Below are positions 44,828 through 56,900 of a stretch of DNA of 64,000 bases, piece by piece. The DNA comes from Engraulis encrasicolus (lineage: Eukaryota > Chordata > Actinopteri > Clupeiformes > Engraulidae). A program made the position numbers and the translations under genes. The stretch covers positions 57,424,426 to 57,488,425 of the forward strand of contig NC_085857.1 in NCBI RefSeq assembly GCF_034702125.1. The letters are read 5' to 3'. A model generated the notes under the pieces. It saw nothing but the letters and a program-made list of their open reading frames with translations. It searched no databases and was not told the DNA's origin. How positions within the stretch are numbered: the first letter of the stretch is position 1; each line of letters begins with the position of its first letter.

Positions 44828-45208
44828 CTACATTCTCATTTTGTACTCTACCAGTGCATTTGAAGCAGCAGCTGTGTCTTTTGTAGATAATGTATAAATA
44901 CGTCCCGTTGCAGTTACAGGTTCCACTACCAGTAGCACATCCTGATGATCCATGACAAGTCTATCTGGTCTGAAGGGAAAAGTGAAGGATGGAGATGGTC
45001 CATGAGGATGCAGGAAGTTCAGTTTCACCTCTCCAGTGCTCGGCATACATTCCTCAACACATGCTAGCCGCCAGTTGCCATCACATAGAGCTACAACATA
45101 CCCTTTGATGCTTGAAAATGTAACACATTCCTTTACTGAGCTCAATCTTTCAACTCTGCCTTCTCTGAATGCTGAAAATGGCCTAACTTCCACTGTGTCC
45201 ATTGACAA
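44828..45208 (-). pseudogene. C-terminal fragment of a transposon-encoded protein
   Basis: A 126-codon minus-strand frame. Residues in the middle include WRLACVEECMPSTGEVKLNF, then a LHPHGPSPSF motif and a TGRIYTLS motif near the end. I recall this HPHGP/TGR pattern at the C-terminus of uncharacterised, transposon-associated proteins of fish and cnidarians. No enzymatic motif is present in this part. It is inside copy B and probably belonged to its autonomous relative. Likely no longer functional, since upstream exons are not seen. Confidence 0.45.
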
Positions 45209-45302
45209 TGGGCAGAAGCTGTGTAGTTTTTGAGTACCTGGAATAGTTTTTTATTACAACATTTTTTGGCCCTGTCCCAACTTTTTTGAGATTTGTTGCA
45301 TG

Positions 45303-46519
45303 CAGGGCTCTACGCTTAGCTTTTTCAATAGGAGCACCTGTGCCCCTAAGTGAAAAAATTTAGGGGCACAGATAAAAATTTAGGAGCACAGTCAGTTTTT
45401 GTGACGCAGCTTCATTATTAACACACAGATACACACACACAAATACACATTCTAGAGGGGTAGGCCTACAATTAAAATCACTTCGGGCCACTTTTCCAAA
45501 TTCCCCCCAGTAAAAGGACTAAACAAAATATTACACATTTATATATATCACATTCATTTCTATACAGAGCTGGTGTTTCAATTTAGGCCTACACAGCAGG
45601 ATCTGGCAGGGTGCGGGATGAAATTGGTCAGGGGGGGGGCAGATTTTTTACAAGAGAGACCAGAGAGGCAATTACACGTCTGTCCTGAAAATACAATGAC
45701 TCCATATGGGTATGCTATGAGCCTATAATCAGCCTACCCATGGGTTACACTTTTTTTAACTGCATTTGGTACCACAGTAACAGCAACTCAGTATTCTGAA
45801 CATTAGGCTACCCTTTGAAAATGTAACATTGTTCTATACTTGCATTTTAGAAATGAAACAAAATAGAGTGGATGACCAAATACATTTCCTCTAAATAACA
45901 ATTTGACAATATTGAAGGCTTGCACAAAAACGTGTCCTAGGCTACACCCCGAGACTGTCCAAGAAAATACTGACTTCACATGACGTGACGATGATGACAG
46001 TTGAGCAAGTGAGCGCACAGAGAGAACCTGCTCTGTGTCCTCCCTTGCCAACGTCTCAGGAGGAGTAACATAAACAGTAGGCCTACAAGCCACCTACTTA
46101 CAAGATAAGTGTACAAACCGAAGCTATTTCTTCTCACAAAGTTAACAGGTTGAGCATTTGTTAGCATTTGTGCTAAGCGGAGAATTAGCAATTCTAGCGC
46201 TGAAGTTTCTGTCCAGCTCTTCTCCGTCATTGGAAGCGCTCGATACTCCCGACGCTTATCTTATTTCAAAACTCCTCCGACTATTTGTCTGTCTGTCTGC
46301 CTCTATCTCTCTGTGCGCGGCGCGCACGCTGTCTTTTGCGCCTTCTCTCGTTCACATGTTCCTGCGTTTCTCTATGGGGTGTATTTATTTTAGGAGCAAA
46401 ATACGATTGAAAGGGTTGAAATATCTACTCGCACAAGTGCGCCCTTTCTATTATTTCGTTCGCACGATCATTTATTTTAGGGGCATATGCGAGCAAAATG
46501 CTCGCACTGTAGAGCCCTG
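45303..46519. mobile_element. hAT element with 8-bp duplication, inside copy B
   Basis: Ends CAGGGCTCTACGC and GTAGAGCCCTG are inverted. The perfect 8-bp duplication is GTTGCATG (45295-45302 and 46520-46527). Copy A has the empty site, a single TTGTTGCATGGG at 18881-18892. Subterminal TTTAGGGGCA blocks are inverted. No transposase found. Confidence 0.95.
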
Positions 46520-46712
46520 GTTGCATGAGTCGAATTTTAAATGACCACATATTTCCCTCAAAACAATGATTTTTGCCTCATTTTAACTATTCCTATGTCG
46601 ACCTTGTGCCATTGTGCATCTTATGCATGGATTGAATGTTTTGAAAATGCCAGCATTTTGATTTTATTCACAAAATACCAAGTGTCCCAACTTTTTTGGA
46701 ATCCGCTTTGTA

Positions 46713-46900
46713 GCTAGACTTGATAAACTTACCTCAGAAAGTGGTAGACAGCATAGACAAGTTAACAGTTTGACGCACCACCAAATATCAACACGGTACC
46801 TGGAGGAATACGACACCACTCAGAACGATTTCGTAATCATCCCCTGCCTTAACAACAGTGTAATCGTTCATATTTTTTAAGATATCAAAGAGGACTTATC
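46713..46900. other. spacer between two transposons
   Basis: No gene seen. Ends with the target duplication GACTTATC (46893-46900) of the next element. Confidence 0.5.
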
Positions 46901-48769
46901 TAGGGCTGACTGATCAGAAATTTTCGGTTTCGATTCCGGTTCCAGAACCTTTGTTTCGATGCCGGTTTCTGACGGTTCCTATTTTATAAACACACTCGGG
47001 ATGACGAACATTTAAAAAATCATAACCGACTACCGAGCCTGCCTCTATCCGGTTGAAATCTCCATGAAGTTCAAAAGTTGTTTAAAATCCAGAGCTATGA
47101 TCTACAATCTAAACCCAACCCGATCCATTTCGTGCTGCACGTCTTTGTCTCCGGTGAGAGATGTTCCCAGCGATGGGAAGCTACATGAGAAATCAGAATA
47201 CTGTGCAGTCTGAATCTCTGCCTCACAAAACTGGTAGCTAGAACAAGAGTCAGTAGTAGGCCTAGATGTGACGTGAAATATGCTTTCTTTCATTCTCCTC
47301 AAATATCTGTTCTTTCCCATTCGCTCCCCTTCACGGCACGGGAGGAACACGGCAAGAAAACAAGTCAGCTGCATTGCAATAACAATTCGCCCTGCTACAA
47401 TATAATTGTAAAACAGCTGTAACTTTTCACATGGCTTTGTCCATTTACACGTATGACAACAGTCGTATAGGCATAATTATTGCTAGCAAGACGAAATCCC
47501 CATAAAAAAACAGTAGTTTGCAAGGTCAAAAGCGTCGGTCCATAATCCCCACGGCTGTCAGAGGGTCTTGCTTATGAAATTACCTGCCAGTACATTTTAT
47601 GACGGATACCAAAAGAATTCAAGTTCCTTAATAATAAGAGCTCTCATTCTCGAGCTCCGGACCGTGGGTGTGCCTTTGTGTGTCTTTGCATCGCATCGTC
47701 AGTTCATAAAAACGATGTTCATGGTAAACATGCACAGTAGTGAATCGTACAAATTTACCTCATCACAAACTGAACCAGCATGAAGTTTTGCATCTGCCCC
47801 TGACAACTTGAGCGAGAAAACAACAAGGATAAACTCATATTTCTTTTTTTACACTGAAGCCTACACGCCCCTTTTAAAACATGCGCTGCGAGGGGGTTAT
47901 GGCCTTGCGCTTGGACGATCAGTGTTAAATGAAAAAACATGGTGACCTGTCAGGATTTGGCCTGTTGAAAAAAATCCGATTTGGGCTTAAAATCAGGGGA
48001 TTTTGCAGTTTTTTTTGTAGCTCACAGTTGACAGGTACTGAATGCAAAAGGTTTTATTAAACAATGGAAGCTTGTCACGCACGCAGTAAAGCACTGGGCG
48101 CACACTATTACAATTATACATTTCTTCCAAAACAATGTCTGAATGTCACAAAAATCTGTTTTTTGCACTGTCCATAATTATGTCAAGCGAAAGTATCCAC
48201 ATAGAGTGTCTTCAGTTTTGATAACCCACGTTACAAATCTGTGAGCCGTGGCGGAATGTCCTTCCAAAACAGCTCCAAACAAAGTATCTCGCGGTCAAAA
48301 GTGACTGAGCTCACCTGATGCTGCTGGTGTGAGTTCCTTTTTTCATTGAGATGAAGTCGAAACTTTGTTATGATTCACGGTGTAATCCAAAATGGCAGAG
48401 AATGCGCGCACATCAGCAGCACAGGTGCTGGACCAAACATGAGTCCGAAATGTGCCATTCAATTTTTGGGAGCATCAAATAGTGTAGTGGGCCTTTACTT
48501 TTCCTCACACGCCGATGTAACCATCTGCAAACCTTGTCTGGCTGTTTCTTGGCTTGCAGTGGCTGTGTCGAAGACGAAGTTTTAATTCTTTGCCTTCGAC
48601 AAACGCTGGAAATAGGCTTCTCTTCTCTTCTCTTCTCGGTAAAACTTCACAAATTAAAGATGGGCTGATGGTAGTTTCTCTCGTAGCAGCGTTAGTATCC
48701 ACAGATGATTTAACCACCTGTTTAAAAGGGGGTTGTAGCCTGCCAGCAGTCTCTGCAAGCCCGAATGTG

Positions 48770-48784
48770 ATCACAATTAATGTT
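48770..48784 (+). repeat. left 15-bp target duplication of the Penelope composite
   Basis: ATCACAATTAATGTT, repeated exactly at 59783-59797. Confidence 0.92.
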
Positions 48785-48918
48785 CAATAAAGACGCTTTT
48801 GCACACCTCTGTAGTTGGGCAGGTGCGTAGGATGTTATCCCAGCCGGGTTGTCAGTCAAGTGAAAAGAGATCCCGCACACTGTCCATTCCACCAACAAAC
48901 TTTAATACAACGTTTCGG

Positions 48919-48950
48919 TCATCCGACCTTCTTCAGGTAAAGTTACAAAC
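48919..48950 (-). ncRNA. hammerhead-like motif, left end of composite
   Basis: Reverse complement of the motif at 50562-50585: CTGAAGA, extra A, stem GGTC/GACC, GAAA. Lies in the end repeat of the minus-strand copy. Activity uncertain. Confidence 0.4.
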
Positions 48951-49293
48951 ACAATTCAAACACAAAACTTTTGAAAAGTTTGGTTGACTAGCTTGGACCA
49001 ATCGGGTCCTGTTGCGCAGGTCACGTCACTCCATTGATAGATTGCCACATCGCCTATCCATTGCGCAACCTGTTTGGAGTGAGGAAACGCCTGTCTCTTC
49101 AGTCAGGAAGCCATATACCGCTTGTATTAAGTATTCACCATCAAAATCTAAAAAAAGAATAAAGAGGATACAAAATAAAGACATTGCTTTGCAAAATAAA
49201 GACATGTTTTAAACAAAATAAATACATTTTTTTTATAAATAGAAACAAAAAAACTAACTTGTGGATCCCATCTATCAAAAGGAGGCAGAAATC

Positions 49294-50528
49294 TTATAGC
49301 ATCACATTCAAATTGAACTCGTCATTTAATCCCTTTGGTGCCAGTGTTTGAAGGGTGTAAATCCAAAAAGCCTCACGCCGCTTTAGGAGCAGGTCGTGAT
49401 TTCCTCCTCTCCTTGGTAGCCGAACATGTTCAATACCACAGAAGCGTAGTGTCGAGATGTCATGTTTAAAGTCGTTAAAATGGATTACAACGGGATAGTC
49501 CCTGTCATTACGACATCTAGTGCTTTTGTGCTCACTTTTTCGTTGCTTCAGCTGGCGTGTGGTCTTACCCACATATACGAGACCACATGGGCATGTTAGA
49601 GTGTATATTATGTGTGTGGAATTGCAGGTTATCACACTCTTAATCGGAAACAACTTATTATTGTGGGGATGGCGGAAAGACTGAACTTTCTGGGTGTTGT
49701 TACATTGCGCGCATCCACCACAACGATAATTGCCATTGGGTATTGGGGTTAGTAGTCTTTGTGATGATCGTCTTGGCCTGTAGTTATTGAAGTCGGCATG
49801 TACCAGTAAATCTCTCAAATTTCGTTCACGTTTATATACGAACAGCGGCATGTCGTGCATTATGTGTGAGAGTTCAGGGTCGGATTTCAATAAATGCCCG
49901 TGTTTTTTGAAAATTAGTCGTATGACGTGTGAATGAGGGGAGTATGATGTAATGCATGTTACAGAAAACTTTTTCCTTTTCTCTTGCTCTTTTTAAAGAG
50001 ATCTGCGCGTGATTTTTTGAGCGCTGCCTCAAATGCGTTGTTGACCCACGCATCTGGATAGCCTCGCTCTCGGAACCTCCCCTTCATCTCCTCTGCTTTT
50101 TCAACAAAATCCTCTGTCGTCTGACATATCCGCCTAAGTCTATAAAATTGGCTTTTGGGGAGCCCCCTTTTTAAAGGTGTTGGATGAAAACTGTTTGCCA
50201 TGAGGAGGGAATTTTTATCAGTGTCTTTCCTGTAGAGTGTGGTGGATAGTTTACCATCCGTTTTAGAAACCCACATATCAAGGAAGTGAACCTTCTCGTG
50301 ACTATATTCCATAGTGAACTGTAAGTTACTGTCAAAACTGTTCAGTAGCTGGAAAAAGTCCTGCAATTCATCAACTGACCCTTGGTATAATGCCCATACA
50401 TCATCAATAAATCTAAACCACTTAATGATCTTAGACAGATGAGTATTTTTTTCGGGATTCATGACAAAATTCGCTTCAAAGAAACCAACAAATAGATTGG
50501 CATAGTTTGGCGCACAAATTGAGCCCAA
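49294..50528 (-). pseudogene. truncated Penelope-like RT/GIY-YIG gene, copy 1
   Basis: The minus-strand frame from 50528 to 49959 encodes the C-terminal half of the reverse transcriptase, starting within the GSICAPNYANLF region and including the catalytic WFRFIDDVW motif. A one-base indel in an A-rich tract near 49970 breaks the frame. It then resumes at 49890-49294 with the Cys-rich CGGCAQCNN segment and the GIY-YIG endonuclease (TLTCPCGLVYVGKT). The N-terminal half is absent. Nucleotide identity to copy 2 is very high. Dead by truncation and frameshift. Confidence 0.88.
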
Positions 50529-50740
50529 AGTTCTGTGTTTGAATTGTGTTTGTAACTTTACCTGAAGAAGGTCGGATGACCGAAACGTTGTATTAAAGTT
50601 TGTTGGTGGAATGGACAGTGTGCGGGATTTCTTTTCACTTCATTGACAACCCGGCTGGGATAACATCCTACGCACCTGCCCAACTACAGAGGTGTGCAAA
50701 AGCGTCTTTATTGAACTGATTCTGGAACCCGAGCAGGGGT
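50529..50740 (+). repeat. 5' pseudo-LTR of the full Penelope-like copy
   Basis: Starts at the junction with copy 1 (shared CCCAAAG). It holds the hammerhead-like motif, TTGTTGGTGGAATGGACAGTG, and an inverted pair ACGCACCTG / AGGTGTGC. The reverse complement is at 48785-48980, and a 3'-shortened version is at 59665-59782. Confidence 0.8.
50562..50585 (+). ncRNA. hammerhead-like motif, internal end repeat
   Basis: CTGAAGA (core CUGANGA), an extra A, stem II GGTC/GACC with a GGAT loop, then GAAA. The expected stem III and NUH triplet are not clear. Hammerheads with very weak stem III are known from Penelope-like elements, which supports but does not prove the call. Confidence 0.45.
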
Positions 50741-50791
50741 TTGTAACTTTTCGCACCCTCGACGCCAGCAAAAGTTTGGAGCTTTCAAAAC

Positions 50792-51646
50792 ATGAACTCT
50801 TTCAAAGAACTTAACGCGCTGACACAAAATTGCGCCAACACTTTTGAATTCTCAGAAGAAGATGCTCAAAGAATTCTCATTGACAACGACGACATGGAGA
50901 GAATACTATCATCGGAAGATCAAAGAATGAGCCTGGAAAGACTCCATCTTAAGGAGACTCGACTCCTGATGCACAGCGCAACTCTCAGTGAGTATTGGAG
51001 AAATAAGAAGATCCCGAGGGGCTTGCGTATCCAAAAAGCACCGACTTTGGGGAAATCTGATGAAACCTTCAAGAAGACATGGGGAGAAATCCTCAACAAG
51101 TGTTCGATGGACCTGATGCTGCTAATAATTCAACAAACAACCACCGAAGCCAAGGAGATGAGGGCCGAAATTGAAACGCTGGAAGAGAAGCTGAAGGAAA
51201 GCATGGGAACAGAATTCACAAGGATGGAGCACGCCATAAAAGACTCCATCGCAAGATACAAAGAGGAGCTACAAGCCATCAAACTGAACAAGTACAAACG
51301 AGATGCAGAAGACTACCAAAAGAACGAAATCTACAAATGGCAGAAAAAAGAGCAAACACCACCTCTCCAACCGGCGAGAGGACCTTTACGCACGAGGACA
51401 CAGGAGACGAGACCCCCACGGTCAACAGTGAGAGCGCACCAACGACGTCCAGGGAGAGGATACTCACCTCTGGAGAATGACTTCACGTTCGACAGTGACT
51501 CCAGTGGTCCAGTGGATGCTCCTTTTTTGGGGAGAGGCAGGCCGTTCCAGAGAGGACCCAGGCCCCGAGGCCAAAGAAATGCAGGAGGGGGAAGCGCGCA
51601 GCGAAGACCCCCCCAAGCTTGGACCCAACACAGAACGAAACGGTAA
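50792..51646 (+). CDS. Penelope-like element ORF1 protein (284 aa)
   Basis: A complete open frame upstream of and overlapping the RT frame by 28 nt. The N-terminal ~185 residues are acidic/helical, with a probable coiled coil around residues 115-170 (EIETLEEKLKES, RYKEELQAIKL). The C-terminal ~100 residues are rich in Arg, Pro and Gly (RGRPFQRGPRPRGQRN), a likely RNA-binding tail. No catalytic motif is visible. By position and composition it may act as a nucleic-acid-binding partner for the RT, as ORF1 proteins do in other retroelements. That function is an inference. The frame has no internal stop, which suggests a young element. Confidence 0.7.
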   Translation: MNSFKELNALTQNCANTFEFSEEDAQRILIDNDDMERILSSEDQRMSLERLHLKETRLLMHSATLSEYWRNKKIPRGLRIQKAPTLGKSDETFKKTWGEILNKCSMDLMLLIIQQTTTEAKEMRAEIETLEEKLKESMGTEFTRMEHAIKDSIARYKEELQAIKLNKYKRDAEDYQKNEIYKWQKKEQTPPLQPARGPLRTRTQETRPPRSTVRAHQRRPGRGYSPLENDFTFDSDSSGPVDAPFLGRGRPFQRGPRPRGQRNAGGGSAQRRPPQAWTQHRTKR

Positions 51647-53627
51647 TAAACATATCCTCAAAAGAACTTTCCACTGATCAAACATCCCTGCTAGCAAAAG
51701 GTTTATCCTTCGTTCCAACGAGTGGGGTGAATATTTTTGGACTGAAAGTTGATCTTTTTAAATGCTTCAGGCAAATAAAATTGAAACATTTTTTCTCTAA
51801 AAATATGGACAGTGAAAATACATCACGATTGACCAGCTCTTTTAAACCTAAGAGCACGTTCAGCCCAAGCACCTTGAATGCATCCATAAACACTTTCTGT
51901 AGAGTAGTGGAGCAGGAGGTGCTGACAAAATCAAATCGGCCCTTTAAAATCCAAGATAATTTATCAGAAAATGAGAGAAAAGCTTTGACTGAATTGATGA
52001 ACGACAAAGACCTAATGATTAAACCAGCAGATAAAGGCTCTGGAATTGTGATTCAAGATACTAATAAATATGAGGCAGAAATATTGACACAATTGTCCAA
52101 TAAGAAATTTTACAAAAGACTGAAATCTGATCCGACCGGCACCTTCCAAAAAGAGGTGCGAGCATACCTAGACGTAGCCAAAGAAAAGAATTGGATCTCG
52201 AAGGCACAATATGACTTTTTATACTGCCAACATCCCGTACGCCCTGTCTTCTACACACTCCCCAAAGTGCACAAGTCCTTGACGGCACCACCAGGCCGTC
52301 CGATAGTGGCCCAAAATGACTCCCTTTTAGCTCCACTATCTGAGTTTGTTGATTTCCACATAAAGCCCTATGTACATACTTTACCGGCATATATAAAGGA
52401 CTCTACGGACTTTATCAACAAAATAACCAACATCAATGGAATATCAGATGACATGTTGTTGGTAACTTTGGACATTGCGAGCTTGTATACGAACATACCT
52501 CACGAGGGGGGACTGGATGCTCTGAAATTTTACTTATCAGAGAGAGAGGACACTGCCACCCCACCGAGCGAATTACTGTGGGAACTCACTGCTCTAGTGA
52601 TGAAAAAGAATTATTTCATGTTTCATGGGGATTTTTACCTACAGGTGTCTGGGACAAGTATGGGCTCAATTTGTGCGCCAAACTATGCCAATCTATTTGT
52701 TGGTTTCTTTGAAGCGAATTTTGTCATGAATCCCGAAAAAAATACTCATCTGTCTAAGATCATTAAGTGGTTTAGATTTATTGATGATGTATGGGCATTA
52801 TACCAAGGGTCAGTTGATGAATTGCAGGACTTTTTCCAGCTACTGAACAGTTTTGACAGTAACTTACAGTTCACTATGGAATATAGTCACGAGAAGGTTC
52901 ACTTCCTTGATATGTGGGTTTCTAAAACGGATGGTAAACTATCCACCACACTCTACAGGAAAGACACTGATAAAAATTCCCTCCTCATGGCAAACAGTTT
53001 TCATCCAACACCTTTAAAAAGGGGGCTCCCCAAAAGCCAATTTTATAGACTTAGGCGGATATGCCAGACGACCGATGATTTTGTTGAGAAAGCAGAGGAG
53101 ATGAAGGGAAGGTTCCGAGAGCGAGGCTATCCAGATGCGTGGGTCAACAACGCATTTGAGGCAGCGCTCAAAAAATCACGCGCAGATCTTTTAAAAAAGA
53201 GTAAGAAAAAAGAAAAAAAGTTTTCTGTAACGTGCATTACATCATACTCCCCTCATTCACACATCATACGACCAATTTTCAAAAAACACTGGCATTTATT
53301 GAAATCTGACCCTGAACTCTCACACATAATGCACGACATGCCGCTGTTCGTATATAAACGTGAACGAAATTTGAGAGATTTACTGGTACATGCCGACTTC
53401 AATAACTACAGGCCAAGACGATCATCACAAAGACTACTAACCCCAATACCCAATGGCAATTATCGTTGTGGTGGATGCGCGCAATGTAATAACACCCAGA
53501 AAGTGCAGTCTTTCCGCCATCCCCACAATAATAGGTCGTTTCCAATTAAGAGTGTGATAACCTGCAATTCCACACACATAATATACACTCTAACATGCCC
53601 ATGTGGTCTCGTATATGTGGGTAAGAC
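51619..53627 (+). CDS. Penelope-like reverse transcriptase/GIY-YIG endonuclease, N-terminal portion
   Basis: Open frame of about 670 codons up to the LTR insertion. In order: a variable N-terminus; the PADKGSGIVIQD motif typical of Penelope RTs (about residue 135); fingers and palm with YTLPKVHKS, LVTLDIASLYTNIPHEGG (catalytic Asp), GTSMGSICAPNYANLF, and WFRFIDDVW (catalytic DD); then a thumb-like region. A Cys-rich linker (CGGCAQCNN) and the first strand of the GIY-YIG nuclease (IIYTLTCPCGLVYVGKT) end at 53627, where the Ty3/gypsy 5' LTR begins. The start was chosen as the first ATG of the frame. It would carry out target-primed reverse transcription if intact. The insertion removes most of the nuclease. 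Confidence 0.88.
53623..53627 (+). repeat. left 5-bp target duplication of the Ty3/gypsy element
   Basis: AAGAC, repeated at 59078-59082, immediately outside the LTRs. Confidence 0.93.
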
Positions 53628-53803
53628 TAGAGAATATTGCACTACTACGACCCTAAATACTGTGACACGCAAACAGGAAGTTATGGTCAACTCACTCACA
53701 ATGACTGATGCGTCCAGGAATGTTCATGACTTGTTTCATTATTGTCATTTCACTGCTGCTCGACATTAAAGCAAGTGAACAAATGGAATGTTGTTCTTAT
53801 TTA
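53628..53803 (+). repeat. 5' LTR (176 bp)
   Basis: Begins TAGAGAATATTGC and ends GTTCTTATTTA. Contains ATTAAA near the 3' side. Confidence 0.93.
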
Positions 53804-53969
53804 TAATGAAACAAGTGGACTTATCAATCGGAGTTCGTCAACGACGCAAAGGAATACCTACCGGTATACACGTGAGTGGACGAATGCATCAAAGAGTAGC
53901 CCACTGCTACGCAACTGTATGAATGTCTCAAAAGCGAAGAGGATAAAGTTTAAACCCGCTAGACCAAGG

Positions 53970-56900
53970 ATGAGTGCCCGTTGCCCTATCGAGAGCTGTG
54001 ACTATGTGGCCACACACGCAGAGGCAGCAGTAATCGCAGCGATGCTGAACATCCACGCGACTACACATACTGCAGCCCACCGAGAGCCACACACTAAACC
54101 GAAGGCAGAGAAACTCAAGCGGCCGTCCATCGCATTGGCGGGAACGGCCGAAACATGGTCATACTTCCTAACCCGCTGGGGCGAATACAAGAGGGGCACT
54201 AAATTGGTCGGGTCCGATGTTGTCACTCAGCTGCTGGAGTGCTGCGAGGAAGACCTGAGAAAAGACCTCACCCGCGCAGCAGGCAGAAGCCTTGTGGACA
54301 GCGATGAAAAAGACGTTCTCTCAGCTATGAAGGCACTTGCAGTCCGCGCAGAAAACACAATGGTAGCGCGAGTGGCCCTATCCAACATGCGACAGGGACA
54401 TGAAGAACCCATCCGGTCGTTCCATGCTCGTCTGAAGGGCCAAGCAGACACATGCAAGTATGAAATGAAATGCATTAAAGAGGACTGTGGTCAAATAAAC
54501 GACTTTACAGAGGAAATATTACGGGATGTAATTGCCCGTGGCATAGCAGACCAAGAGATACAAATGGACTTACTTGGTGAAAAAAATCAAAATATGCCAT
54601 TAAAGGACATGATAGAATACATTGAGGCAAAGGAGTCAGGGAAGCGATCAGCCTCACGCCTGCTCAACCCCCAAAGCACAGACTCAATCAGCAGCTCGTA
54701 TCGTCGGGAGAAACGGCAGGACGCCCGCGCTAAGGGGAGCCCAAAGGTGGAAAAATCGAAGGTGAAGCCTGAGGGGGCCTGCATCTACTGTGGTGAAACG
54801 GGCCACGGCAAGACGCCGCAGTGGCGTGCCCGCCGTGCCGAATGTCCCGCATATGGCAAAACATGCCGGAAATGCAGCCGCCGAAACCACCTCGATAAAG
54901 TCTGCCTGGGGGGCCGCTCACCTACACCCCCGCCAGATGAGACTGGCGGAGTGTGCAACGAACAGCAGGCTGCAGCACACGTCGAACTTTGCACACTCAC
55001 CACAGACAGCGCCAACAACAAGGTATGCACACTGCCCTTGGCCCACCATCTGTACGACGACATGTGCGACAAGTGGATGAGACGCCCGTCTAGCCCTCAG
55101 CCTTACGTCCGCCTCACCCTCACCATCGAGCGTGAAGACTACAAGGCGCTGGGCCTCGACCTTCGGAGACACACCCGTGCCGTGACCCTACCCGCTATGG
55201 CTGACACGGGTTGCCAGAGCTGTCTGATTGGAGTCATAGTCGCCCAGCAGCTGGGCCTGAGCACAGACGACCTCATCCCTGTGTCCATGACCATGAGAGC
55301 CGCAAACAACGAGGGCATACGCATCCTTGGGGCCGCCATCGTCAGGTTCACTGGCAGCAGCAGCGACGCCCGGAGGCTGGAGACGCGCCAGATCGCATAC
55401 GTCACTGACTCCTCAGACCGCATCTTCCTCTCACGTGCAGCCTGCGTAGACCTGGGCATGATCTCAGAAAAATTTCCAACACTCGGGGAGGTCAACCTGG
55501 CGACCTCAGAGCCGTGTGACTGCCCACGGCGTGCGGAACCCCCGGCCAAGCCGACCAGGCTCCCCATGCCGGCCACGGAGGCGAACAGGGAAGCCTTGCA
55601 GAGACATCTCCTGGCTCTATACGCTCAGAGCACTTTCAACACATGCCCTCACCAACCCCTACCACGAATGTCTGGTCCACCGCTTCGCCTCATGCTCGAC
55701 GACGACGCGACACCAGTGGCCCACCACACCCCTATCCCGGTGGCCTTACACTGGCAGAGTGAGGTGAAAGCCGGCCTTGACCAGGATGTTCGCCTCGGGG
55801 TGCTGGAAGAAGTGCCTATTGGTACCCCCGTGACATGGTGCCACCGCATGGTGATCTGCGCGAAAAAGAACGGCAAGCCTCGGCGCACAGTCGACTTCCA
55901 AGCCCTGAACAAGCACGCTGTTCGTGAGACCCACCACACACAGTCCCCCTTCCACCAGGCGAGACAAGTGCCCAGCGGGATGTACAAGACTGTGTTTGAC
56001 GCCTGGAATGGCTACCACAGCGTCCCGCTGCACGAGGACGACCGGCACAAGACGACGTTCATCACCCCATGGGGGAGGTACCGGTACCTCTCTGCGCCGC
56101 AGGGGTACATAGCGTCGGGAGACGGCTACTCACGGCGCTATGACGAGGTGGTCGTGGACATTGGCAACAAGACCAAGTGCGTGGACGACACGCTGCTATG
56201 GGCTGACTCTATCGAAAAAGCCTACTTCCAGGCCGTACAATGGCTCAACGTCTGCGGCAGGAACGACATCGTCCTCAACCCTGAGAAATTCACCTTCGCC
56301 TCACCCACAGTGGACTTCGCTGGCTTCACCATTACCATGACTGATGTGCGGCCATGCAGTCGTTACCTGGAGGCAATTAGAGACTTTCCCCGGCCACGAA
56401 ACGTCACCGATGTCAGGTCCTGGTTCGGGCTGGTCAACCAGGTGGCCTATGCCTTCAGTATGGCCGAGCGCATGCAGTCGTTCCGGAAGCTTCTACAGAA
56501 CGGCGTGCGCTTCGAGTGGTCCCCGGAGCTGGAGGAGGTCTTCCGTGAATCCAAGATGACCATCGTCCGGGAGATCGAGCGAGGCGTCCGCATCTTTGAC
56601 AAATCCAAGCCTACATGCCTCGCCACGGACTGGTCGAAGGACGGGGTCGGCTTCTGGCTGTTTCAAAAGCACTGTCCGTGCCTGCCAGTCAAACCCTTCT
56701 GCTGCACCGATGGCTGGAAGGTGACCCTAGTCGGCAGCAGGTTCACCCACGCGGCTGAGTCCAGATACGCACCCGTAGAGGGCGAGGCACTTGCGGTCGC
56801 CGACGCCCTGGACAAAGCGCGCTACTTCGTGCTGGGCTGCAGGGACCTCATCGTAGCCGTGGACCACAAGCCCCTGCTTAAACTCCTTGGCGACAGGGCG

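Larger units (their letters stand above)
43146..46712. mobile_element. DNA transposon, copy B (3.57 kb)
   Basis: Ends TACAAAGCGGATTCC and GGAATCCGCTTTGTA are exact inverted repeats, each followed inward by AAAAAAGTTGGGACA-type blocks. It is homologous to copy A (17703-19065) over about 1 kb at the left and 200 bp at the right. It contains a relic frame (44828-45208, minus), a second repeat terminus at 44152, and a hAT element at 45303-46519. The superfamily is unassigned, and no target duplication is evident. Confidence 0.78.
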
